From a virus, in the IMG/VR virus record IMGVR_UViG_3300006920_007197, positions 1 through 28,894 of that record: DNA of 28,894 nt; one strand, 5' to 3'. Shown one piece after another: positions 23,338 through 28,894 of the stretch. A program made the translations under genes and the position numbers. The stretch's first letter is position 1. The number at the start of each line of letters is the position of its first letter. Below the pieces are notes generated by a model. It ran no database searches, was not told the origin of the DNA, and saw only the letters and a program-made list of their open reading frames with translations.

Positions 23338-24926
23338 TACCAGCAACCTCGCTGCGTTTGATGATCATCCTCATGGGCACTTGCTGCGGCATTCGGATTG
23401 CGGTGATCACTTCTAGGAATGGGGGTAAACTCTATGGGGGCACCGTCTAAGGTGGAGGCGTATACCATCAAGAACAGGCTGATCGCGGCATCACCATGGC
23501 GTTCTTTTTCTTGGCCTGTACGCACATCGCCAAGGCATGGCGTACCTCGACGGTTAATACTTAAGGCCCGCAGGTCAGTACTGGTGTCATCGTCCCTTGG
23601 AATAGTGATAAGCCCATCTTCAAAATGGCTTTTAAAGCGTGGCATTTGTTCGCGGTAAAAGGACTCAGATAGCATCACGCAGGCGATCACTTCACTGCCG
23701 TATTTATCCTGGGCGTATTCTGCTAAGGCTTGGCCATTACCGCGCGCATCCATCGCGCCGCCCCTCAGCCGTGGCAAGCGGTCCACAATGTAAAACAGGA
23801 TCTGCTCTTGCTGGCGAAAGGGAATGTTTTTTAGCTCGACCTGTAACTTGGTTTTAATGTGGAGATCTTGGGCTATTTCACCCACATCAATCACAGTTAA
23901 GTCACCACTACGGGCAAAGTCTTCACCAAAACAATGGGGGCGCGCAGGGTCTAAGCTATCGAGAACCGGCTTTAGTTCATCCTCACACCACTTAAGGATC
24001 TCCGCCGCCCGTAAACTCTCTGGCCATTGTCCAAAAGCGTCGTCTTTTTTAAGGCGAATAACGGGGCCGCTATCTGTCACGCTGGCCATGCGGGCTTCGA
24101 TTAACGCGCGGTTAAGATAGGCACCACCGCCAGACTTTGGCACGCAAAAGTATTCTTCTAATGCGTCCTCTTCGGTAGCAGTGGCTTTGAGTAATTTTGC
24201 TTTCCAGTCATCCTCGGCCGCTTGGCTCCATTCGATACCGCGCACTTGGCAAATACGCTTATACAGCCCCTCGCTACAGGCATCGTCCAAGGTGACGCGG
24301 TGAATGGAGTAATCTTTTTTACCCGCACGGGAATCATTAATCAGCTCATTGAACTGGTTATCAATGCCATTATGGGTGGAGATCAAGCGTACCTTCGCGC
24401 CCCACATGGTCAGCGCCAATGCCGCTTTTAGTACTTCGGCCAAGCGTTCGTGAAACGCGGCCTCATCAATGGTTACATTGCCTTGCATACCGCGCAGGTT
24501 CGAGGGATTACTCGATAGCGCCTGCACCTTAAAACCTGAGGCAAAGTAAATGGCAAAGGTCAGGATCTCTTTACCGTCTTGGCCTTCATCAACAAACACT
24601 TCTTCTTGGATTTCGCCTGCGGCTTTATCAAATACTTTGGCCCACATGGCCGCAGCGTCGATAAATTCCCGCGCCATCTCCTTGTTACTGCCCACATAAA
24701 AATGGTTAGTCCCCCCTTGGCCACGGGCAGCGCCTGCGGTAAGAGAAGCATCGGCAGCCTCAGCCCAAGTGAGTCCAGTTCGGCGCGACTTTTCGGCAAT
24801 CTTGAGTGGCGACTCGTCGGCTATCCAGCGCTTCTGATAACCGAGCAGCACTTCTTTAGGATCAAAGATGCTGAGATAACTGGCCTCAAGCGCAGGATCA
24901 AAGACGGGTTTAATGAGGCCGCTCAT
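23337..24926 (-). CDS. Large terminase subunit, Mu gp28-like
   Basis: A 529-aa packaging motor. An ATPase P-loop variant lies at K46-S-R-R-T-G-L-T-W and Walker B at V151-T-I-D-E-A-A-F-H-E. The C-terminal nuclease domain starts near F-A-R-S-G-D-L-T-V-I-D-V (about residue 345), with G-G-A-M-D-A-R-G-N-G-Q further on. Mu-type terminases of this kind package from the host-flanking DNA by headful. The start overlaps the small terminase stop. Both domains look intact and of normal length. Confidence 0.94.
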   Translation of the reverse strand: MSGLIKPVFDPALEASYLSIFDPKEVLLGYQKRWIADESPLKIAEKSRRTGLTWAEAADASLTAGAARGQGGTNHFYVGSNKEMAREFIDAAAMWAKVFDKAAGEIQEEVFVDEGQDGKEILTFAIYFASGFKVQALSSNPSNLRGMQGNVTIDEAAFHERLAEVLKAALALTMWGAKVRLISTHNGIDNQFNELINDSRAGKKDYSIHRVTLDDACSEGLYKRICQVRGIEWSQAAEDDWKAKLLKATATEEDALEEYFCVPKSGGGAYLNRALIEARMASVTDSGPVIRLKKDDAFGQWPESLRAAEILKWCEDELKPVLDSLDPARPHCFGEDFARSGDLTVIDVGEIAQDLHIKTKLQVELKNIPFRQQEQILFYIVDRLPRLRGGAMDARGNGQALAEYAQDKYGSEVIACVMLSESFYREQMPRFKSHFEDGLITIPRDDDTSTDLRALSINRRGTPCLGDVRTGQEKERHGDAAISLFLMVYASTLDGAPIEFTPIPRSDHRNPNAAASAHEDDHQTQRGCW

Positions 24927-25495
24927 CAGGCAATCCCCAGTATTTCACGCTTAAGCAAGGCAACGGCATCACTGGTTAAGCCAGCGGTTTTCGCGACCTT
25001 CTCGGCGGCATTAGCCGCTTCGGCCGCAAACGCGGTGCGGATCTCTTTCTCGCGCTTATGGCTCGCCATGGCTGCAGACTCCAAACGCTGCACCGCTAAC
25101 ATGGCGTCTTTAATCATGCCAACGTCGGCACCTTCGCCTGTTTCATCTTGGTTTAATAGGGCTTTAAACAGCTGCGAACGCGCCATTTCGAGAATGAGTT
25201 TAGTCACTTCACCCGTGGGCTTGTCACCCAGCTCTGCCGTCCACACTTGGGTGATCTCACGCATTTCGCGCAGGGATTTACCCACGGCCTCCATCTTGGT
25301 CGCATAGCGGTTGATGCCTGCGCGGGAAAGCTGCTGTTCTTCTGGTAGCCCTGCGGCTTTAATCAGCGCATTGATTTCATCGAGCAAATCAATCTGCTGA
25401 ATCGAACCATTACGCAGCCCCGCATCGAGCTTTTTGCGGATAGGATCTGGCAGTAAATCCACTTTAGAGCGTCGGCCTCGGGTTTCACTCGCCAT
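24926..25495 (-). CDS. Small terminase-like protein, DUF3486 / Mu gp27-like
   Basis: A 189-aa helical protein. The N-terminal R-G-R-R-S-K-V-D-L-L-P-D-P-I-R-K-K-L-D and the following helix-turn-helix-like Q-Q-L-S-R-A-G-I-N-R-Y match DUF3486, the DNA-recognition partner of Mu gp28. GGAGAG lies five bases before the ATG. It overlaps the large terminase gene. Confidence 0.92.
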   Translation of the reverse strand: MASETRGRRSKVDLLPDPIRKKLDAGLRNGSIQQIDLLDEINALIKAAGLPEEQQLSRAGINRYATKMEAVGKSLREMREITQVWTAELGDKPTGEVTKLILEMARSQLFKALLNQDETGEGADVGMIKDAMLAVQRLESAAMASHKREKEIRTAFAAEAANAAEKVAKTAGLTSDAVALLKREILGIA

Positions 25496-25497
25496 GG

Positions 25498-25794
25498 CTA
25501 CTCTCCAGCCCGTGGGCGTTTAACCCCTGGCACAATCGCGCGGCCTGTAGCCACATCTTGGCCGCGACCTGTTAGCGTGGCCGTGGTCACTTTGCCCACT
25601 AACTCGGTTTTAATCAGCCCTTGCTCGTTAAGCCAAGCGAGCTGCACCAGTAAGGCATCGCGGCTAATGTCGAGGCCGTAGGCATTTAAGCCATCTTGTA
25701 AGATGGACTCATTGAGCGCGAAGGCTCCCGCCTCGGTCAGTAATCGAAGCACCACAAGGCGTTGGTGCTCATTGATAATTTGCTGCATCGCCAT
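25498..25794 (-). CDS. Mu gp26-like winged-helix protein
   Basis: A 98-aa protein with a winged-helix look: H-Q-R-L-V-V-L-R-L-L-T-E-A, a second helix R-D-A-L-L-V-Q-L-A-W-L-N-E-Q-G-L-I and a hairpin T-A-T-L-T-G-R-G-Q-D-V-A. This pattern is known from the VpaChn25_0724/gp26 family next to terminase genes in Mu-like phages. AGGAGG lies six bases upstream of the ATG, which overlaps the previous stop (TAATG). It may help DNA recognition during packaging. Confidence 0.85.
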   Translation of the reverse strand: MAMQQIINEHQRLVVLRLLTEAGAFALNESILQDGLNAYGLDISRDALLVQLAWLNEQGLIKTELVGKVTTATLTGRGQDVATGRAIVPGVKRPRAGE

Positions 25795-26129
25795 TATTGG
25801 CCTCCTTTAAGTTCGTTTTCGAGAAGCATGTCGGTCTTGGTTTCTAAGCGCCTAATGCCTTGTTCCATTGCGCCAAAGCGCTCACCTAAACCTGTGAGGG
25901 TTTTATCGAGCGCATGCAGTTCGTCACGGGTCGGCATGTACTCCAATTGCATTTCAGTTTCGCTAAGGCGCTTGTCGATTTCAGCCACCTTTTGGATCAC
26001 TTTTTCATGCTCAATCCGTGGGGTAAATCGCGTGCTAAACCACGCCATCAGCAGTGCACAGAAAACGCTAATCACGCTGCCAATGAAGCCCCAATACTTA
26101 CCGAAATATTCAAATAACGATTCGATCAT
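25794..26129 (-). CDS. DUF2730 protein (Mu gp25-like), membrane-anchored coiled coil
   Basis: A 111-aa protein with one N-terminal membrane helix (about residues 14-32, Gly/Val/Leu-rich) followed by a long charged coiled coil (40-105). This layout and gene position match DUF2730 of Mu-like phages. Function is not established; with no recognised holin in the window, a part in lysis is conceivable. It overlaps the TraR-like gene by four bases. Confidence 0.85.
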   Translation of the reverse strand: MIESLFEYFGKYWGFIGSVISVFCALLMAWFSTRFTPRIEHEKVIQKVAEIDKRLSETEMQLEYMPTRDELHALDKTLTGLGERFGAMEQGIRRLETKTDMLLENELKGGQ

Positions 26130-26350
26130 AAACGCGTCCCATAGCGCTGCTTTTGGCGCTTATCTTCATCCTGTTGGCAACTAATACAGCGCAACTCGTT
26201 AAGCCGCTGTGGCTCATTTGGCTCTAAGCAATCAATACAGATACCATTGCCAGTGCTGTGTTGTTTGTGCCTGGCGGCATCCCGAACTGCATCAACACAG
26301 GCAGCTCGCTCGCGGGTTTCCATATTGCTAGCCCAATCGTTTTCGTCCAT
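26126..26350 (-). CDS. TraR/DksA-family C4 zinc-finger protein
   Basis: A 74-aa protein. The ATG at 26350 gives the usual length and N-terminus (M-D-E-N-D-W-A-S-N-M-E); the longer open frame upstream overlaps the Rz1 gene in another frame. The zinc ligands are C-I-D-C, then C-I-S-C seventeen residues further on. The family binds RNA polymerase in the secondary channel and shifts host promoter use. Such small TraR proteins regularly sit between the spanins and gp25 in Mu-like phages. Confidence 0.9.
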   Translation of the reverse strand: MDENDWASNMETRERAACVDAVRDAARHKQHSTGNGICIDCLEPNEPQRLNELRCISCQQDEDKRQKQRYGTRL

Positions 26351-26370
26351 GCCTATTCCTAATATTTGGC

Positions 26371-26709
26371 TTATTTTGTTTGGTCTGTTTGATGGCGTTG
26401 CCGCCAATCGTGCAGGGCTTGCCAGTCGAGGTTGCATTGCCCAAGGTCAGTGAGTAGCGAGAGCATTAGCCCCGCTAGCTCTTGATTGCTGAGCGGTGGG
26501 TTGCGAAGGCACACCACTTGTTGGGTTTGCAGGCACTGCAATACCTGTAGTGGAACCTGAGTGACGTTGCACTCTCGCATCAGTACTTCGGGCGGCAACA
26601 CATATTGGGTCTTGTAAATAGGCACGTAACGCACAGCGGGCGGCGTTGTCGTACACGCGCACAACATCGTTAGGCACGCTAGCCACACGCCATGTTTGTG
26701 TTTGTTCAT
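26371..26709 (-). CDS. Rz1: Outer-membrane spanin lipoprotein (Rz1-like)
   Basis: A 112-aa protein starting inside the Rz gene in another frame. The signal peptide ends in a lipobox L16-C-A-C19, so Cys19 should be lipidated and the mature protein carried to the outer membrane. Residues after it are T-T-T-P-P and Pro/Val-rich, as in Rz1. The start at 26709 is preferred to an ATG five codons earlier because it leads directly into the signal peptide. It pairs with the overlapping inner-membrane spanin. Confidence 0.85.
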   Translation of the reverse strand: MNKHKHGVWLACLTMLCACTTTPPAVRYVPIYKTQYVLPPEVLMRECNVTQVPLQVLQCLQTQQVVCLRNPPLSNQELAGLMLSLLTDLGQCNLDWQALHDWRQRHQTDQTK

Positions 26710-27031
26710 CCTGGGCGTCCTCAAGTAACTGGGTGAGTTGATGGTTAAGATCTTGATTGCGGTTGGCTAACGCGGCCTTTTGCTGCTCAACGGTTTGCAC
26801 CTGTAGGGCGAGGGTTTCGCCTTCATCTTTTAGGGCAATGCGTTCAACGTTGGCGTCTTGCAGCCATACCGCTAGCGTGTCTGCACTCTGTTTTAGGGCT
26901 GCATTGTCAGTTAACGCTTGGGTGAGCTGGCTCTTAGTGCTCTGCTGTTGGTGGTACATCAGCCCAATGGTGACTAATGCCAGTGACAAAAATAGCCACT
27001 GCACAGTGCTAATGATTTGTGAGGGATTCAT
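26447..27031 (-). CDS. Rz: Inner-membrane spanin (Rz/LysB-like)
   Basis: A 194-aa protein. AGGGGAG six bases before the ATG at 27031 fixes this start; it overlaps the endolysin stop by four bases. It has an N-terminal membrane helix (about residues 6-26), a periplasmic coiled coil (about 28-105), then W-R-V-A-S-V-P-N-D-V-V-R-V-Y-D, the motif typical of LysB/Rz-type proteins. The last about 55 residues are Ser/Thr/Pro-rich and overlap Rz1, so their composition may be constrained by the second frame. With Rz1 it should fuse inner and outer membranes at lysis. Confidence 0.87.
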   Translation of the reverse strand: MNPSQIISTVQWLFLSLALVTIGLMYHQQQSTKSQLTQALTDNAALKQSADTLAVWLQDANVERIALKDEGETLALQVQTVEQQKAALANRNQDLNHQLTQLLEDAQDEQTQTWRVASVPNDVVRVYDNAARCALRAYLQDPICVAARSTDARVQRHSGSTTGIAVPANPTSGVPSQPTAQQSRASGANALATH

Positions 27032-27597
27032 TGCGCGCTCCCCTTTGATTGCAAGAGGCCCAGTTCGCTTAGGCAAATGGCTTGCTCTTCGGCGCGGCGT
27101 TTAATCAGCCCATTCAGACGCACCTTGTTACCGAATAGGTCGGTGCCATACGTCCAGCCATTACAGACGCGCTCACCCGTTTGCTTATTGGTTGAACAGG
27201 CTTGGGTTAGCTCTTTGCACGCGCCCACTCTGTCGCCCGCTAACAGCTTTTTACGCAGGGTTGAGCTGGCAAAGTTGCCGTATCCCGCCCAATGCATAAA
27301 CGACAGATAGGCCGCATGCTCGCCATCAGTAAGTGCTACAGGGGCCGTGAGTTGCAGCAACTGCTTATCAGCGCGAGCGATATCCTTGGCAAAAATCTCC
27401 ATGCATTGCTGCTCGGTAAAGGTTTGCCCAAGCCTCAAGTCTTTGCTCGTATGGCCACGACAGGCGGTCAGCACACCAACCGCATCGATATAGACGCTCA
27501 GGCTATTCCCTTCCCATTTATCGGTAAGCTGTGCGCCAGTGATGGCCGCCGAACTTAAGCCAGCGGCCAGTAAAATCGCCTTGAGTTTACTGTTCAT
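27028..27597 (-). CDS. Endolysin, GH24 lysozyme with signal-anchor-like N-terminus
   Basis: A 189-aa muramidase cutting peptidoglycan. The T4/P21-type catalytic triad is visible as E29-x8-D38-x5-T44, with C-R-G-H-T just after. Residues 5-23 are weakly hydrophobic and Ala/Gly-rich, the signal-anchor-release (SAR) type seen in R21. There is no cleavable signal. It starts inside the end of the previous small gene and overlaps the Rz gene. Several cysteines (46, 65, 112 and others) could form the disulphides that regulate SAR lysozymes. Confidence 0.93.
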   Translation of the reverse strand: MNSKLKAILLAAGLSSAAITGAQLTDKWEGNSLSVYIDAVGVLTACRGHTSKDLRLGQTFTEQQCMEIFAKDIARADKQLLQLTAPVALTDGEHAAYLSFMHWAGYGNFASSTLRKKLLAGDRVGACKELTQACSTNKQTGERVCNGWTYGTDLFGNKVRLNGLIKRRAEEQAICLSELGLLQSKGSAQ

Positions 27598-27865
27598 TAG
27601 GCACCGCCATAGCTTGCGCTTTAGCTCGTTTACGCGCTTTTAAAATGTCCAGATGGGTGACGGCTTGCCAGCCTTGATCAAAGTAGCTTTGGCGGGTGAG
27701 GCTGTGACTGTACAAAGGCAGGATAGCAGGCCCATTGCCAGTGAGGTCAGCCGCTAACTCTGCACGAAGGCGAGCATTAAAACCGTCTTTGGCGCACTGG
27801 CGATAGACTCGGTTTTGTATCCTACTGATGTGAAAGCCAGAGGGGCGAGCATTCGCAATCGGCAT
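27587..27865 (-). CDS. Small protein at the head of the lysis operon, unknown
   Basis: An open frame overlapping the endolysin start by eleven bases. The frame can start at 27925, but that ATG directly follows the T-run of a strong terminator and has no ribosome site, so the ATG at 27865 (92 aa) is preferred with low certainty. The C-terminal part (D-G-F-N-A-R-L, then R-Q-S-Y-F-D-Q-G-W-Q-A) faintly recalls Rmf/CrpP-like small proteins found in Mu-like phages. This is not secure. Confidence 0.5.
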   Translation of the reverse strand: MPIANARPSGFHISRIQNRVYRQCAKDGFNARLRAELAADLTGNGPAILPLYSHSLTRQSYFDQGWQAVTHLDILKARKRAKAQAMAVPNEQ

Positions 27866-27925
27866 ACTGTTAACGCCGCTGCGACTCTGGCATTTACGAG
27901 AAGTATTGTGGGTGACAAAGGCCAT

Positions 27926-27964
27926 AAAAAAACCGAGACAGTGAACATAGGTTCATTGTCTCGG
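27926..27964 (-). terminator. Rho-independent terminator (minus strand)
   Basis: A 14-bp stem, CCGAGACAGTGAAC (27933-27946) with 27951-27964, one G-T pair, ATAG loop, followed on the minus strand by seven T (27926-27932). A textbook intrinsic terminator for transcripts coming from higher coordinates, before the lysis operon. Confidence 0.88.
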
Positions 27965-27977
27965 CTTAAGGGTTTGG

Positions 27978-28003
27978 AGCGGATTGGAAAGGTTTCGGGA
28001 TTA
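27978..28003 (+). repeat. 26-bp repeat, copy 2 (between lysis operon and accessory gene)
   Basis: Identical over 26 bp to 15530-15555, with flanks that differ at once on both sides. It lies 13 bp outside the terminator stem and 60 bp before the accessory membrane gene. Confidence 0.75.
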
Positions 28004-28062
28004 GCATGCAAGAAATTATGCTGATAACATTCAGCACCATAATTACTAAGGAATAAAAAAGT

Positions 28063-28791
28063 ATGGATTCAACGGATAAAACGCTTAGGAATTTTCACAC
28101 TAAGATAGATGCTGATGTCGGTTTAAAATCAAAACGCCGCGCATTAATTGTAACGTCTATAGTCTTGATAATAATTAGCTGGACGGGAGCGACTCTAAAA
28201 GAGATTACTGGATTAGTTGCTAAAATTGAACTCACCAATACCGTTGCAATCAAATATTTGATAATGCTATCAATAGTTTACCTAATGTTTCGATATTTTG
28301 CTTATGCGAGAACATATCACCAGCAGTTACGCTCATTTTGGGTTAAACGATTTATGCAAGATAAAAGAGTTTTTCGCTACTATGTTGATCAAAACAATCT
28401 TCATGATGAGGATATTGATGGTTTACTCGGTAAGGCTCTAGATGTATGGGTTGGTGACGAACCAAGTGTACGATCCCTTGGGTACGAAAATCACGGATTC
28501 CCTTTTTTCGGAAGGAAAATAACCTATATAACAAGAGAGGGTTATAGCAGTGGGCATCCTGATGACCCCGATACTAGATATGAAGAGGTTGACTTTGTAA
28601 ATGAAATCATTCTCAACAAATTTACAGACAAATGGAAGATCGAAGACTTAATAAAACTCTTATCAATTGAATACGGATATGTGTTCAAAAGTTACACTCA
28701 CTATAGAGAGTACTTTGATTTAATGGGACCTTATTTTTTTGGAATTTTAGCGCTGTTATCGCCTATTGTTGCACCCAGGGCAACCGCATGA
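28063..28791 (+). CDS. Accessory membrane protein, unknown (moron)
   Basis: A 242-aa protein, on the strand opposite to the phage operon. Two membrane helices lie at about residues 28-44 and 62-79, a soluble, acidic middle domain spans about 95-215, and a third hydrophobic segment lies at 221-238. AAGGA lies about ten bases before the ATG. The segment after helix 2 (Y-F-A-Y-A-R-T-Y-H-Q-Q) is of a type seen in uncharacterised bacterial membrane proteins. No family was named. The AT-rich DNA, reverse orientation, own upstream region and 26-bp repeat beside it all suggest an acquired gene. Superinfection exclusion or defence is a guess. Confidence 0.8.
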   Translation: MDSTDKTLRNFHTKIDADVGLKSKRRALIVTSIVLIIISWTGATLKEITGLVAKIELTNTVAIKYLIMLSIVYLMFRYFAYARTYHQQLRSFWVKRFMQDKRVFRYYVDQNNLHDEDIDGLLGKALDVWVGDEPSVRSLGYENHGFPFFGRKITYITREGYSSGHPDDPDTRYEEVDFVNEIILNKFTDKWKIEDLIKLLSIEYGYVFKSYTHYREYFDLMGPYFFGILALLSPIVAPRATA

Positions 28792-28795
28792 GTGT

Positions 28796-28894
28796 TTAAA
28801 ATTCGTCCAGCTGCAACCCTGCTAATAGAACCGATTCTAAATATTCAGGTTTCATCCAAGCTCTTTTCTGTTTCGCTGGAATGCTTCCCTTAGA
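28796..28894 (-). CDS. 3' end of an unidentified phage gene (partial)
   Basis: The last 32 codons and TAA stop of a frame that enters from beyond the window, ending M-K-P-E-Y-L-E-S-V-L-L-A-G-L-Q-L-D-E-F. Its stop is four bases past the accessory gene stop, convergent with it. By Mu order it should belong to the middle or late-early region. The fragment is too short to name. Confidence 0.5.
   Translation of the reverse strand, partial: SKGSIPAKQKRAWMKPEYLESVLLAGLQLDEF

Larger units (their letters stand above)
1..28894 (-). mobile_element. Mu-like (transposable) siphophage prophage, partial
   Basis: The gene order lysis - gp25/26/27 - terminase - portal - F - G - I - T - gp35 - gp36 - gp37 - tail tube - tape measure - tip - DNA modification is the late half of a Mu-type phage, all on the minus strand. 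The portal (DUF935), F-like, G-like, I-like and T-like head proteins are Mu-family. There is no sheath gene, and one tube gene is followed directly by the tape measure, which points to a B3/D3112-like long flexible tail. Early genes (repressor, transposase A/B, Gam, Mor) and both phage ends are outside the window. Two accessory loci are inserted (about 15531-19957 and about 28004-28791). Confidence 0.93.

Noticed and set aside
24579-25307. Plus-strand open frame of 242 codons
   Set aside because: Antisense to the two terminase genes, which match known families throughout; no ribosome site or family signal.
27754-28011. Minus-strand 85-codon frame and the plus-strand 69-codon frame over the terminator
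   Set aside because: Both read through the terminator hairpin and the 26-bp repeat and overlap each other; likely non-coding.
1-28894. CRISPR arrays, rRNA genes, phage attachment sites
   Set aside because: No regularly spaced repeats, no rRNA-like sequence, and Mu-type phages insert without a fixed att site; no phage end is visible in the window.

Overview
The window is a large part of a Mu-like transposable prophage that builds a long, non-contractile tail (B3/D3112-type layout), most likely in a Shewanella or close gammaproteobacterial relative. The host call is inference, from overall protein flavour and mid-40s to 50% GC judged by eye. The phage backbone lies on the minus strand and reads from high to low coordinates. 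No transposase or repressor genes are present, so the early region lies beyond base 28894. The other phage end lies beyond base 1.

Layout in transcription order (right to left). At 28796-28894 there is the 3' end of an unidentified gene. At 28063-28791 an accessory three-helix membrane protein lies on the plus strand. A terminator and a 26-bp repeat precede the lysis block (26371-27865): a small protein, a SAR-type endolysin, and overlapping Rz/Rz1 spanins. Next come a TraR/DksA zinc finger, DUF2730, a gp26-like protein, small terminase (gp27), large terminase (gp28), portal (gp29), F-like head protein (gp30) and G-like virion morphogenesis protein (gp31).

The Mu order G-I is then interrupted by a 4.4-kb, visibly AT-rich accessory island (about 15531-19957). 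It holds a PP2C phosphatase, two Hanks-type Ser/Thr kinases that overlap like a translationally coupled operon, and an oppositely oriented PutAbiC-like membrane protein. One kinase carries a C-terminal cold-shock-like domain. After the island the backbone resumes with protease I and its nested scaffold, major capsid T, gp35-, gp36- and gp37-like proteins, tail tube, a 1308-aa tape measure, and five tail-tip genes. The last gene is a D12-class adenine methyltransferase in the position Mu uses for its DNA-modification gene mom.

The most interesting part is the G-I island: a phosphatase-kinase-kinase signalling cassette next to an abortive-infection-type membrane protein, which looks like a prophage-borne anti-phage module. 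Its borders carry two unexplained marks. One is a 9-bp direct repeat on each side. The other is a 26-bp sequence at the left border that recurs exactly beside the second accessory locus (28063-28791).
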